Shown one piece after another: positions 16,829 through 25,367 of a stretch of DNA of 64,000 bases (position 1 is its first letter; each line of letters starts with the position of its first letter). The stretch spans positions 2,542,001-2,606,000 of the forward strand of contig NZ_PRDL01000001.1 in the NCBI RefSeq assembly GCF_015182315.1, written 5' to 3'. The stretch comes from Cellvibrio polysaccharolyticus. GTDB lineage: Bacteria; Pseudomonadota; Gammaproteobacteria; Pseudomonadales; Cellvibrionaceae. A model generated the notes under the pieces. It saw only the letters and a list, made by a program, of their open reading frames with translations, ran no database searches and was not told the DNA's origin. Both the position numbers and the translations under genes were made by a program.

Positions 16829-17137
16829 ATGACCACGTTGCATACCGTTAATAAATCACCCTTTTCGCACTCGGAACTTGAGAGCTGTCTCGAGATCTGC
16901 CGCGATGGCGATGCCATATTATTAATTGAAAACGGCGTATTCGCCGCAAAGGCGGGCAATGTGTGGCACCAACGCCTGGCAGAAACCATCACTAAAGGCA
17001 TACCGGTTTACGCCCTGAAAAATGACCTGATTGCACGGGGGCTGCCAGCGGAGCAATGTGAACCCATCCAGCTGGTGGACTATGCCGGCTTTGTGGAATT
17101 AACCTGCCATCATGAACGCACCCAAAGCTGGTACTAG
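16829..17137 (+). CDS. tusB: Sulfurtransferase complex subunit TusB
   Basis: Smallest subunit of the TusBCD complex (DsrH family), 102 residues. It shows the DAILLIENGVFAAKAG segment near the N-terminus and the family's terminal QLVDYAGFVELTCHHERTQSWY. It begins one base after the tusC stop and ends three bases before tusE, consistent with translational coupling. Confidence 0.93.
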   Translation: MTTLHTVNKSPFSHSELESCLEICRDGDAILLIENGVFAAKAGNVWHQRLAETITKGIPVYALKNDLIARGLPAEQCEPIQLVDYAGFVELTCHHERTQSWY

Positions 17138-17140
17138 ACG

Positions 17141-17470
17141 ATGCCGGACACTCTCCTCACCAATATTGAAACCGACAAAGATGGCTTTCTAAAAAACCTT
17201 TCCGATTGGAGTGCAACAGCAGCGAGCGATCTTGCGGCATCGGAAAAGGTTGTACTGACAGATGCCCACTGGGAAATGATTTATTTGTTACAAAATTTTT
17301 ACAGGGAGTTTCAAATTTCCCCGTCCATGCGCGCGCTGGTGAAATATACCGCACTAAAGCTGGGCAAAGACAAGGGAAACAGTATTTACCTGCTGGAGCT
17401 CTTCCCGCCATCGCCGGCACGCGTGGCCAGCAAAATTGCCGGCCTTCCCCGCCCCGCAAACTGTCTTTAA
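17141..17470 (+). CDS. tusE: Sulfur-relay protein TusE (DsrC family)
   Basis: Accepts sulfur from TusD and interacts with MnmA to thiolate tRNA wobble uridine. The 109-residue protein carries the DsrC-type C-terminal arm GLPRPANCL with the reactive penultimate Cys108, and the helical LTDAHWEMIYLLQNFYREF region. It is the last gene of the tus operon and is followed by a bidirectional terminator shared with yajC. Confidence 0.95.
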   Translation: MPDTLLTNIETDKDGFLKNLSDWSATAASDLAASEKVVLTDAHWEMIYLLQNFYREFQISPSMRALVKYTALKLGKDKGNSIYLLELFPPSPARVASKIAGLPRPANCL

Positions 17471-17502
17471 ACCAACCACCCTGCCACACCAAATCGCAGA
17501 CA

Positions 17503-17549
17503 TAAAAAAACCGGACGCATCTGGATGACTGCGTCCGGTTTTGCTTTTA
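17503..17549. terminator. Bidirectional terminator between tusE and yajC
   Basis: A 12-bp perfect stem (AAAACCGGACGC at 17507-17518 with GCGTCCGGTTTT at 17531-17542) with an A-run on one side and a T-rich run on the other serves both convergent genes. Confidence 0.85.
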
Positions 17550-17560
17550 TCAGCTGGCTA

Positions 17561-17908
17561 TCAGTCTTTCAGGCCATCGACTGACTTCAGCGTTCCTTTC
17601 GGCAGAACAGCGTGCACTGCAACCTTCTGGAACTTCAATTCGATGCCGTTGCCGGTTTCAAGCACAACGTAATTGTCATCAACCTTAATCACTTTACCCA
17701 ACATACCGCTGGTCAGCACCACTTCGTCGCCTTTGCTCAAGGCAGACACCAATGCACTGTGCTCTTTTTGACGCTTACGCTGGGGACGAATAATGAAGAG
17801 ATACATAAACAGAAACATGCCGCCAATCAGCAGCAAAGTCACCATTGGATCACTACCCTGAGGGCCAGCACCAGACTGGGCGTAAGCGGAGGAAACGAAA
17901 AAACTCAT
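17561..17908 (-). CDS. yajC: Preprotein translocase accessory subunit YajC
   Basis: Small inner-membrane partner of SecDF. The 115-residue form from the ATG at 17908 (preceded by AGAGG) begins MSFFVSSAYAQ, has one membrane span (about VTLLLIGGMFLFMYLFII), then RPQRKRQKEHSALVSALSKGDEVVL and a small beta domain. The stretch RPQRKRQKEH is diagnostic. Unusually it is not beside tgt or secD/secF: it is solitary between convergent tusE and an AraC-type gene. It could be a second copy or a relocated gene. Confidence 0.93.
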   Translation of the reverse strand: MSFFVSSAYAQSGAGPQGSDPMVTLLLIGGMFLFMYLFIIRPQRKRQKEHSALVSALSKGDEVVLTSGMLGKVIKVDDNYVVLETGNGIELKFQKVAVHAVLPKGTLKSVDGLKD

Positions 17909-17983
17909 GAAAAGAACCTCTGACAATATTTTAGAGCGCTAACTCTACCTTGTTTATAAAGACCAGGCAAATACGTCAAAGAT

Positions 17984-18016
17984 TAACCCGGCAGTCTGTT
18001 TAAGACCGCCAGGTTA
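17984..18016 (-). terminator. Hairpin after the AraC-type gene
   Basis: TAACC, GGC and GTCT pair with AGAC, GCC and GGTTA across two symmetric mismatches. On the minus strand it is followed only by ATCTTTG, so termination would be weak. It begins 12 bases after the regulator stop. Confidence 0.45.
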
Positions 18017-18027
18017 GCAATCGGATA

Positions 18028-18471
18028 TCACGCGTAATCGCGGAACAACTTGCGGAAAACACTGGGGGACAAACCGGTCCAACGCTTGAAGGCATTGGTA
18101 AAGCTGGTTCTGTCTGAAAAATCCAGCGCTTTGGAAACAGTGTCTACGCTCATGTTCTCATCAATAAGGTACTTGATGGCATAGTGAAAACGCATGGTAT
18201 CGCGCAACTGGGCAAAATTCGCTTGCTGACTTTGCAGACGACGCTGCAAGGTTCTCTTGGAGAGATTAATGTCTTCAGCGATTTTGTCGATGGATAAACC
18301 CGACTTGCCGACACGTTGCTGTAACGAATCCATCACCTTGGCGGATACCCCATCAAACTGGGGAATAGCGGCCATATTAAGATATTGGTGGTATGAATGA
18401 ATTCCTGTTCCTTCAAATGAACCTTCTGCAGCCGGTTCGCTATTGGTGTAAACACGCTGTAGTTGAATCAT
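18028..18471 (-). CDS. Short AraC-family transcriptional regulator
   Basis: DNA-binding regulator of unknown target. The 147-residue protein has a C-terminal AraC HTH domain (about residues 52-143): first helix-turn-helix SIDKIAEDINLSKRTLQRRL, second VSKALDFSDRTSFTNAFKRW, ending TGLSPSVFRKLF. The N-terminus of about 50 residues is too short for the usual ligand or dimerisation domain and shows no recognised motif. It has its own promoter and a 138-base leader. It may respond through expression level rather than by ligand binding, like MarA/SoxS-size proteins, but similarity to those is only in the HTH. Confidence 0.85.
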   Translation of the reverse strand: MIQLQRVYTNSEPAAEGSFEGTGIHSYHQYLNMAAIPQFDGVSAKVMDSLQQRVGKSGLSIDKIAEDINLSKRTLQRRLQSQQANFAQLRDTMRFHYAIKYLIDENMSVDTVSKALDFSDRTSFTNAFKRWTGLSPSVFRKLFRDYA

Positions 18472-18615
18472 AACGGCCTCTCCTTATGCCAAAAACCAGG
18501 CATGTGATGTGAATTAACCTTGATCAAAATGGGTGATACGTTCATGCAGGGTACCTGTGTTCTGGTGAGCCTTCATCAAACGGCGCACCGGTTAACAACG
18601 AATGCGCGTGGAATC

Positions 18616-18643
18616 ATTATAGGACAATATTTCTCATTACCAA
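18616..18643 (-). promoter_or_regulatory. Promoter of the AraC-type gene
   Basis: On the minus strand TTGGTA (18638-18643), a 16-base spacer and a perfect TATAAT (18616-18621) lie about 145 bases before the ATG. Confidence 0.6.
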
Positions 18644-18704
18644 CTGAATGCGAAAGAAAAACATCGAAAACCTGTAAAAGATCACACTAATGTAACTATT
18701 TAAT

Positions 18705-19178
18705 TTAAAAACTATTTTTTATGTAACCAATAACATCCTGATCGTGAGTTTTGGTATTAACCTTAGATAAAATATTTCTTAGAACACCCTCCTTGTCGAT
18801 GATAAAAGTGGATCGGAGAATGCCATCGTATTCTTTGCCCATGAATTTCTTCGGCCCCCAGGCGCCATACCTTGAAGCCACCTCGTGATCCTCGTCGGAC
18901 AACAAATCAAAATTAAGATCGTACTTATCTATGAATTTGGTTAACCGGGAAACCGGATCAGGACTCACCCCTAACACTACCGTATCCAGACTGGAAAAAA
19001 TTTCGACAGAGTCACGAATACCACAAGCCTGCGTGGTACAACCCGGCGTTGAGGCTTTGGGATAAAAATAGAGGACTACATTTTTCCGGCCTTTATAAGC
19101 GTCCAGAGAAATGGTTTCTCCGCGCTGGTTAACCAGCGAAAACCCGGGTGCGGGCTTGTTCACTTCAGGGTGACTCAT
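18705..19178 (-). CDS. bcp: Thiol peroxidase Bcp (peroxiredoxin)
   Basis: Reduces hydrogen peroxide and organic peroxides using thioredoxin. The 157-residue protein has the Bcp motif YPKASTPGCTTQACGIRD with peroxidatic Cys47 and resolving Cys52 (C-x4-C type). The strong TTAAGGAG ribosome-binding site lies 5 bases before the ATG at 19178. The upstream 545 bases are gene-free. Confidence 0.95.
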   Translation of the reverse strand: MSHPEVNKPAPGFSLVNQRGETISLDAYKGRKNVVLYFYPKASTPGCTTQACGIRDSVEIFSSLDTVVLGVSPDPVSRLTKFIDKYDLNFDLLSDEDHEVASRYGAWGPKKFMGKEYDGILRSTFIIDKEGVLRNILSKVNTKTHDQDVIGYIKNSF

Positions 19179-19724
19179 ATTGACTCCTTAACAGTAGCGC
19201 CCTGCCCAACCAGCCGCAGCGCACTTTAAAATAACATTACCGGGGATAATGACAGCGCACTCCCCACAGAGACAAGGCTGCAATTTTTAATAGAAAAAGG
19301 GAGAAAGAATTTGTTAGCCATGAACGCAAAAAAAATAACAGCTCTACGAAATAACAGCATAGATTTTTTTGCAGATGTAAACGGTTTCGCAACACTTCAC
19401 CAATTAAAAATTTCTGACCCACGCACAGAATAAAAAGTTTCCCGCACCACCAGGCATAAATACACGAGGATTACTGCCCCGGCTTCTACCGCAGCGATTG
19501 AAACACCCGAACACACCGCGTTAAATTAAAATTCCTGAAAAATAAATTTTTACAAACGCAGCTGTCACTACAAATTTAATTCAAACCCCGGTGAAAAAAC
19601 ATTCGATGTAAAGTTACATCAATAAGACAGTTTAATTTTTATTATAAAATCCATTCCCGTGGTGGAGCATTCCCTTCCAACACAAAAATGGAAGCGGGAA
19701 CACATCGGTAATGCAGACTACACC
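19179..19724 (-). other. Gene-free AT-rich region upstream of bcp
   Basis: About 545 bases with strong AT bias between the end of a diguanylate cyclase gene and the start of bcp, both on the minus strand. I found no tRNA-like fold, convincing terminator or coding region. A 37-codon open frame on the plus strand (19320-19433) lacks a well-placed ribosome-binding site. Confidence 0.4.
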
Positions 19725-20417
19725 TCAATCCTCGGGCGAATTGTAAAAAACATTAAAAAGCGCTGCTTTTTCTTCGCTGCTGACAAAATTTTCGCCACAG
19801 CTGACAGGCGGATGCTCAACACGATTACGCCCCGCCTGTTTTGCCTGATAAAGCCACTGATCAGTTCGGGCCAATAAAGAAACCGAGGTTTCGCCACGGT
19901 GGAAGGAGTATTCATCAACCCCCAGGCTTACCGTCAAAGTCACGGATGTGTCGTCGAGGGTCAGCGGATTCTCTTCAATCATTGCGCGCAGGCGCTCTGC
20001 GACCTTGATAGCCTGCTTGAGCGGGGTATCAGGCAGTATGATGACAAACTCTTCGCCACCGTAACGGCTGGCAATATCAAGCTTGCGCAAGGATTCATTG
20101 ATCAAACCACCCACACGCTGCAATGCCTGATTGCCGGCTTCATGCCCCCAGCGGTCGTTAAAGGCTTTGAAGTGATCAACATCGAGCAAGATAATCGACA
20201 GCGGCTGGCCGGTGCGCAAGGTGCGCTCCATCTCAAGCGGGAGGACTTCCTGGAAGTAACGGTAGTTATGTAAACCCGTCAGTAAATCGGTGTGGACTTT
20301 TTCAGCCAGGTCACGCACCTGATCGCGCAACAATGCCATCTCCTGCTGCAGCTGACAGGCTTTTCCTGTTTCAGCGCAGGTAATAAGAGATGGAGACTGT
20401 AGGGGAATATCTGCCAT
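19725..20417 (-). CDS. Soluble diguanylate cyclase
   Basis: Predicted to make cyclic di-GMP from two GTP in the cytoplasm. The 230-residue protein has a short N-terminus with a Cys14/Cys21 pair, a helical stretch (about 22-45) and a complete GGDEF domain: active site GGEEF at 120-124, metal-binding Asp in ILLDVDHFKAFND, and the inhibitory I-site RKLD at 111-114. No membrane span or recognised sensor domain is present. The two N-terminal cysteines might sense redox, which is speculation. It is 106 bases downstream of aguB on the same strand. Confidence 0.93.
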   Translation of the reverse strand: MADIPLQSPSLITCAETGKACQLQQEMALLRDQVRDLAEKVHTDLLTGLHNYRYFQEVLPLEMERTLRTGQPLSIILLDVDHFKAFNDRWGHEAGNQALQRVGGLINESLRKLDIASRYGGEEFVIILPDTPLKQAIKVAERLRAMIEENPLTLDDTSVTLTVSLGVDEYSFHRGETSVSLLARTDQWLYQAKQAGRNRVEHPPVSCGENFVSSEEKAALFNVFYNSPED

Positions 20418-20523
20418 GTGATATCAGTCACGAACCAACACAATATGAGCAGTCTAGCAGGGTATAAGAAAAATTTATGCGCCAAAATCCACTTTTTTAG
20501 AAGATTTTGACGCCAGTGACTTT

Positions 20524-21405
20524 TTAGTCACGATAAATCTTTAACAAATCCGGGTAATGGTCAATACGACGATCACGGAGATAAGGCCAGATGCGGCGAA
20601 CGTCTTCTCCGCGCGCCAGATCTATCTCAACAACCTGGGCAACCTCGGAGGTTTGATCGGCCTGATAAAGAAATTCACCCTGGGGGCCGACCACAAAACT
20701 GCTGCCCCAGAAATCGGCGCCGGGTCCACCGGCCGGATCCGCTTCGTGCCCTACCCGGTTAACAGCCACCACAGGAACGCCGTTGGCGATGGCATGGGAA
20801 CGCTGGATGGTGATCCAGGCCTGACGCTGGCGTTCTTTTTCATCGGCTTCATCCAACGGCCATGAACCGATGGCGGTGGGGTAGATTAACAATTCAGCGC
20901 CAGCCATTGCCATCAGGCGTGCCGCCTCCGGGAACCACTGATCCCAACACACCAGAATACCCAGCTTGCCAACCGAGGTTGTTATGGGCTGAAAGCCCAG
21001 ATCACCCGGCGTGAAATAGAATTTCTCGTAATAGCCCGGATCATCCGGAATGTGCATTTTGCGGTATTTGCCCGCAATGCTGCCGTCAGCGTCGAGCACC
21101 ACAGCGGTGTTGTGGTACAAACCGGTGGCACGCTTTTCAAACAGCGACGCGACAATAACCACCCCCAGCTCTTTGGCAAGCTGACCGAGCGCATCGGTAG
21201 ACGGGCCGGGAATGGTTTCAGCCAGATCAAACACCGATACATCTTCCTGCTGACAGAAATAAACGCTGCGGTGCAATTCCTGCAATACCACCAGCCGCGC
21301 GCCCTCGGCAGCGGCCTGGCGAATCAACTGGATTGTTTTTTCAAGGTTGGCCTGCACATCCGTGCTGCAGGCATGCTGGATCAAACCGGTTTTTAACAGA
21401 CTCAT
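20524..21405 (-). CDS. aguB: N-carbamoylputrescine amidase
   Basis: Nitrilase-superfamily hydrolase converting N-carbamoylputrescine to putrescine, CO2 and ammonia. The 293-residue protein has the Glu-Lys-Cys triad in VLQELHRSVYF, KYRKMHIPD and LVCWDQWFPEAAR. The ATG at 21405 overlaps the aguA stop (ATGA), so the pair is translationally coupled; the longer frame starting at 21483 lies inside aguA and is rejected. Its place after agmatine deiminase fixes the function well. Confidence 0.95.
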   Translation of the reverse strand: MSLLKTGLIQHACSTDVQANLEKTIQLIRQAAAEGARLVVLQELHRSVYFCQQEDVSVFDLAETIPGPSTDALGQLAKELGVVIVASLFEKRATGLYHNTAVVLDADGSIAGKYRKMHIPDDPGYYEKFYFTPGDLGFQPITTSVGKLGILVCWDQWFPEAARLMAMAGAELLIYPTAIGSWPLDEADEKERQRQAWITIQRSHAIANGVPVVAVNRVGHEADPAGGPGADFWGSSFVVGPQGEFLYQADQTSEVAQVVEIDLARGEDVRRIWPYLRDRRIDHYPDLLKIYRD

Positions 21406-22442
21406 AAATACCCCAATACCCCTTCCGGAATTTGCATGGTGATGCAGTGCAAGCTGCCGCCCTGTTCTACCAGCGTGGCGCAAGGAATGCCCATCACGTC
21501 ATAACCGGGAAAGGCTTGTGAAATTTGCTCAAGCGCGTCTTCATCGCTCAGACAATCATAGATGGGTACAAGCACCGCCTCGTTGACCACCAGGAAGTTG
21601 GCGTAAGTGGACGGCAAGCGCTCGTCGTCATCGTTATACAGGGCTTGCGGCCAGGGCAATGGCAACAAGCGGTAAGGTTGGCCGTCGGCATCCGTCAGCG
21701 CTTGCAACTCCGCTTCCATCGCTTTCAATTCGGCAAAGTGCTCATCTTCCGGGTCATCGCAGGCGGTATAAACGATCACGTTGTTGGGGCACAGGCGCGC
21801 CAGAGTATCAATATGGCTGTCGGTATCATCACCGGCCAGATAGCCGTGGTGCAGCCAGTTGATCTTGCGAACACCGAACGCTGCTTTCAAGCGATCTTCA
21901 ATTTCCGCTTGGGATAAATGCGGGTTGCGGTTGCTGTTCAACAGGCAGGATGCCGTGGTCAGCAGCGTGCCGTTTCCATCTACCTCAATCGCGCCGCCTT
22001 CCAGCACCCAGTCGCACGCTTCATAAGTGGCCGCAGGAAATGCTTGCTGGTCAAACAGCTTTTTGTTGATAGCGTTATCCAGGCTGGCATCGAACTTGTT
22101 ACCCCAGGCATTAAAGGTAAAGTCCAACAGCTTTGGCCCCTGCTCTGTCAGAACGGTTAACGGGCCGTGATCTCTCGCCCAGGTGTCATTGCTATCAACC
22201 GGGTATAAATAGATGTGCTCTTCAGGCACCCCCATGGATGACAACCGCTGGCGCACCTCTTCCAGCAAATTTGCCGGTACGGCAATCACCAGATCGGCGT
22301 AATCACAGATGACCGTTGCCAGCGCCTCGTACAAGGGCGTAACTTCATCGAGAATGTGGTTCCAGTCGGTGCCCTGATGCGGCCAGGTAAGCATCACGGC
22401 ATCCAGAGGTTCCCACTCAGCCGGTAAACGCTGAACTGACAT
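21402..22442 (-). CDS. aguA: Agmatine deiminase
   Basis: Converts agmatine to N-carbamoylputrescine and ammonia, the first step of this route to putrescine. The 346-residue guanidino-group-modifying enzyme has the RDHGPL motif, VLEGGAIEVDGNGTLLTT, and the catalytic Cys333 in GGSLHCITMQIPEG. A TAAGGAG ribosome-binding site precedes the ATG at 22442, and a perfect TATAAT lies 42 bases upstream. It is the first gene of aguA-aguB. Confidence 0.95.
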   Translation of the reverse strand: MSVQRLPAEWEPLDAVMLTWPHQGTDWNHILDEVTPLYEALATVICDYADLVIAVPANLLEEVRQRLSSMGVPEEHIYLYPVDSNDTWARDHGPLTVLTEQGPKLLDFTFNAWGNKFDASLDNAINKKLFDQQAFPAATYEACDWVLEGGAIEVDGNGTLLTTASCLLNSNRNPHLSQAEIEDRLKAAFGVRKINWLHHGYLAGDDTDSHIDTLARLCPNNVIVYTACDDPEDEHFAELKAMEAELQALTDADGQPYRLLPLPWPQALYNDDDERLPSTYANFLVVNEAVLVPIYDCLSDEDALEQISQAFPGYDVMGIPCATLVEQGGSLHCITMQIPEGVLGYL

Positions 22443-22483
22443 AAGATCTCCTTAACATTGGAAAAGGTGTGAAAAATGGCGGC

Positions 22484-22489
22484 ATTATA
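22484..22489 (-). promoter_or_regulatory. -10 element of the aguA promoter
   Basis: A perfect TATAAT on the minus strand 42 bases before the aguA ATG; no good -35 at 16-18 bases, which suggests an activator or a weak promoter. Confidence 0.4.
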
Positions 22490-22606
22490 GCCCCGAAACC
22501 GCCGCGTCTGTCTGAATTGCTGCTTGCACGCCGCTAAAGAACCTCCTGCCGCAATCCAGGTCTGAAGGCAACACGCCTTGCTGGTCGTCAGCGGCAGGTA
22601 TCACGC

Positions 22607-22612
22607 TATAAT
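22607..22612 (+). promoter_or_regulatory. -10 element ahead of the J-protein gene
   Basis: A perfect TATAAT 31 bases before the ATG at 22643 without a recognisable -35 at normal spacing. It is divergent from the aguA -10 across about 120 bases. Confidence 0.35.
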
Positions 22613-22642
22613 GCCAGGCAATTGCTACTATCCGGTTGATCT

Positions 22643-23149
22643 ATGATTCAAAGTATTCTGCTTATCCTGTTGGTGATTGGTGCTATCACCGGTATTCGCT
22701 GGTTTAAACAGCAGCCCCAGGCCGCGAGGCGCAAGGTTATGTTGCGCAGTCTGGCCGGCGCGGCAATTTTTCTGCTGATTACCCTGGCCGTTACCGGGCG
22801 TATGCATTGGCTGTTTGCCGTCATCGGTGCGTTGATCCCCTTTATGCGCGGTGCTTTGGGGCTTGGTATTCAGTTACTGCCTTTATGGTTGCGCCGCAAA
22901 TCTGGCCAGAACACCACCGGTAATAACCAGCCGCCCGCCAGGCAGCCACTTGATCTCTCAATCGATGAAGCAATGCAGACACTGGGACTGGAAGGCGATC
23001 TTAATAGCGGGAATATTACCGTAACGATGGTGAATGACGCCCATCGCCGTTTGATTCAAAAAGTGCATCCGGATCGGGGTGGCAACGATTTTCTGGCGTC
23101 ACGCGTTAACCGGGCCAGAGATGTGCTGATTGATCGCTTGAAGGTCTGA
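22643..23149 (+). CDS. Membrane-anchored J-domain protein
   Basis: Predicted DnaK co-chaperone tethered to the inner membrane. The 168-residue protein has two or three hydrophobic segments in the first 85 residues (about 1-18, 36-52, 57-82) and a compact C-terminal J domain (about 103-166) with His142-Pro-Asp144 in KVHPDRGGNDFLASRVNRAR. This resembles Tim14/Pam18-like or DjlC-like type III J proteins. It converges on the methyltransferase gene with only 12 bases between stops. Confidence 0.88.
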   Translation: MIQSILLILLVIGAITGIRWFKQQPQAARRKVMLRSLAGAAIFLLITLAVTGRMHWLFAVIGALIPFMRGALGLGIQLLPLWLRRKSGQNTTGNNQPPARQPLDLSIDEAMQTLGLEGDLNSGNITVTMVNDAHRRLIQKVHPDRGGNDFLASRVNRARDVLIDRLKV

Positions 23150-23161
23150 CAAAGTCCGCAT

Positions 23162-23962
23162 CTACTCTTTTTGCGCCAGCAAATGAATGTACCGCCCCAG
23201 ATCCACATAAGGCATTTGCCGGGAAAGCACTAACTCCATCTCCAATACCCCGGCGGGATCCACCTGCCGCTGCTGCGGATCAAGAATATAATCGTGGAAT
23301 ACCCGTATACCGCTCTTCACCAGTAAATGACATTGTTGCTGTTGCAGCCAGCTTTCAACCTCTGCGGGCTGCATCGGGCTGATGGGTGTGAGACTGCCGC
23401 GCGCGCCGGAAAAATCATTGTCCCGGACTTTTTTGTAATTGGTGCGCAGCAGATTTTTATAGATCAGCGCGTTACGGTTGTAGAAGGTTAATGACAGGTG
23501 ACCGTCGCTTTTCAAATAACGCGCCAGCGTTGGCAGCAGCGTTTCCGGTTGTGCCATCCATTCCATCACCGCATGGCACAACACCAGATCGAACTGACAA
23601 TCTTCAATATGATCAGCCAGCTGCTGAATAGCGCAATGTACCAGCTGCACATTGCCGGACCAGGCTTTCTCTGCCAGCGTTTCAGCAGCAACGGCCAGCA
23701 TATCGGCGGAAATATCACACAACACTACCTGATGACCGGCTTCTGCCAGTGTCAGTGAAAATTGTCCCTGTCCGCCTCCGGCATCGAGAATACGCAACGG
23801 ACGCGATTGATCGCCAAACGGCGCTATCGGCAGGTATTCGGTAAAGTCTCTGGCCAGCACCGCCAGGCGAATTTGCCCTTTAAGACCGCCGTAAATATTC
23901 TTTTTGAATCGTGCCGCAAGACCGTCAAAATTGCGGTCAACGGTAACTGCCTGTTTTGCCAT
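23162..23962 (-). CDS. cmoM: CmoM-like tRNA methyltransferase (SmtA family)
   Basis: Predicted SAM-dependent methyltransferase; CmoM methylates 5-carboxymethoxyuridine at tRNA position 34. The 266-residue protein begins with the family-typical MAKQAVTVDRNFDGLAARFKKN region and has motif I LDAGGGQGQFSLTLAEAG and motif II/IV LVLCHAVMEW. The N-terminal DRNFDGLA..FKKNIYGGLKGQIR segment is characteristic of SmtA/CmoM. It is followed by a MazG-like gene upstream by 26 bases on the same strand. Substrate is inferred from family only. Confidence 0.85.
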   Translation of the reverse strand: MAKQAVTVDRNFDGLAARFKKNIYGGLKGQIRLAVLARDFTEYLPIAPFGDQSRPLRILDAGGGQGQFSLTLAEAGHQVVLCDISADMLAVAAETLAEKAWSGNVQLVHCAIQQLADHIEDCQFDLVLCHAVMEWMAQPETLLPTLARYLKSDGHLSLTFYNRNALIYKNLLRTNYKKVRDNDFSGARGSLTPISPMQPAEVESWLQQQQCHLLVKSGIRVFHDYILDPQQRQVDPAGVLEMELVLSRQMPYVDLGRYIHLLAQKE

Positions 23963-23988
23963 AGCGCACTGACCTTGATGAACGTAAC

Positions 23989-24309
23989 TCAGTAACGTTT
24001 CCGATTGCTTGCAATTTTATCGGCTACTGCCGCTTCCAGCGAGATATCCAACTGTTCCGACAGAGCCACCAGGTACATAAACACATCAGCAATTTCATCA
24101 GCTACCGCCTGTTTTTTTGCCGGCTCAGCGGCCAACGCACGCGATTGTTCATCGGTCAGCCACTGGAAAATTTCCAGCAATTCAGCCGACTCAACGGCAA
24201 CCGCGGCGGCAAGGTTTTTGGGCGTATGGTATGCTCCCCAACCTTTCGCTTCAGCGTGAGCCTTGAACGCTTCGCTGACTTTTTGAATATCCAGTGACGT
24301 TGATTGCAT
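23989..24309 (-). CDS. MazG-like nucleotide pyrophosphohydrolase
   Basis: All-alpha NTP pyrophosphatase related to dCTPase/RS21-C6. Beginning at the ATG at 24309 gives 106 residues (MQSTSLDIQKVSEAFKAHAE) with the metal-binding helices ESAELLEIFQW and DEIADVFMYL. A longer frame to 24669 on the minus strand lies entirely over the GIY-YIG gene and is rejected. It likely cleans non-canonical pyrimidine nucleotides; substrate is not determined by the sequence. Confidence 0.9.
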   Translation of the reverse strand: MQSTSLDIQKVSEAFKAHAEAKGWGAYHTPKNLAAAVAVESAELLEIFQWLTDEQSRALAAEPAKKQAVADEIADVFMYLVALSEQLDISLEAAVADKIASNRKRY

Positions 24310-24360
24310 GTTGGACTGGCTCGTTAAGTGGGATTGGCTCGATAAAATGCAGGTCATGTT

Positions 24361-24678
24361 TTGACGGCAAATAACTGGTTGGTCTATATGATTCTGACCG
24401 ACGATCAGCGGCTGTATACCGGTATTACTACCGATATGCAACGGCGCTGGCAACAGCATACATCCGGTAAAGCCGGCGCCCGCTTTTTCCGGGGTCGCAA
24501 ACCGCAGCAACTGTGTTTTCTTGAACTTCACCCCGACCGCAGCAGCGCCAGCAAGCGCGAATACGCCATTAAGCAGTTGGCGCGCACCGCCAAGGAAAAT
24601 TTGTTGCAGCTCACCGATGGCAACACCCGCGTACTGCTTGCCGAATTGCAATTGAATCTGCCGGATCAACCTGCATGA
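24361..24678 (+). CDS. GIY-YIG nuclease-domain protein (YhbQ/UPF0213 type)
   Basis: Small single-domain GIY-YIG protein, 105 residues; related proteins act on DNA but physiological roles are unclear. The motif appears as WLVYMILTDDQRLYTGIT, followed by RRWQQH and KREYAIKQL with the conserved Glu. The start appears to be TTG at 24361, since the next in-frame ATG (24388) would cut into the first motif. It overlaps the DTW gene by 4 bases (ATGA). Confidence 0.87.
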   Translation: MTANNWLVYMILTDDQRLYTGITTDMQRRWQQHTSGKAGARFFRGRKPQQLCFLELHPDRSSASKREYAIKQLARTAKENLLQLTDGNTRVLLAELQLNLPDQPA

Positions 24679-25310
24679 GTGCCACCCCGAAACGAAGCCT
24701 TTGCCCGCGCTGCGATCGCCCGCAAGTCACCTGCCTTTGTTCACTGGCCACGCCTATTGCCAACCGGGTAGAAGTCATTATATTGCGGCACCCGCAGGAA
24801 ACCGGCAACGCCAAGAATACCGCCACTTTGTTAAAACTGTCGCTGGCCCGCATTCGAGTACTGGAAGGTGAAACCTTTGCCGCTGCCGACTTGAAAAACC
24901 TGCTGGATGACCCGATCTATACCGAGGTTTTACTGTATCCGGATACCCCGGAAAGCGCAGCGCTTGGTATTGCTTCACCGCCGCCACTGCAGCAGAGCGC
25001 TATACAACGGCCGGAAGCGATTCGCCTATGGGTGCTGGATGCCACCTGGCGAAAAAGCCGCAAGATGCTGTATCTCAATCCGGATTTGCAAAGGTTGCCC
25101 CGGCTGTCATTGACCGATACGCCCGCGTCACGTTATGTGATTCGCAAGTCGCATCTTCCGGAACAACTGTCTACGCTGGAATCTACCTGTTATGCGTTGC
25201 ATCAACTGGAGCAGGGCCAGGTAAATTACACCCCGCTGCTAAAGGCTTTTGATCAATTCATTAGCCGGCAACTGACCTTTTTACCCGCCGAGCGGTGCAA
25301 CAACCACTGA
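24675..25310 (+). CDS. DTW-domain tRNA-uridine aminocarboxypropyltransferase
   Basis: Members of this family (E. coli TapT/YfiP) transfer the 3-amino-3-carboxypropyl group of SAM to uridine 47 of tRNA to make acp3U. The 211-residue protein has an N-terminal Cys cluster (CPRCDRPQVTCLC), the ILRHPQETGNAKNTATLL motif and the DTW-type signature LWVLDATWRKSRKMLYLN, and ends in a helical region. It overlaps the GIY-YIG gene by 4 bases, indicating coupling, and precedes the M16C protease by 57 bases. Confidence 0.9.
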   Translation: MSATPKRSLCPRCDRPQVTCLCSLATPIANRVEVIILRHPQETGNAKNTATLLKLSLARIRVLEGETFAAADLKNLLDDPIYTEVLLYPDTPESAALGIASPPPLQQSAIQRPEAIRLWVLDATWRKSRKMLYLNPDLQRLPRLSLTDTPASRYVIRKSHLPEQLSTLESTCYALHQLEQGQVNYTPLLKAFDQFISRQLTFLPAERCNNH

Positions 25311-25367
25311 TATGATGCGGGACGATTTCCCCCTAAATCGGGCATAGCCCACTGGAAGAGAACAACT

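Noticed and set aside
19320..19433. 37-codon plus-strand open frame in the AT-rich gap upstream of bcp
   Set aside because: The GGGAG sequence is too far from the ATG, composition is the same as the surrounding non-coding DNA, and no motif is seen.
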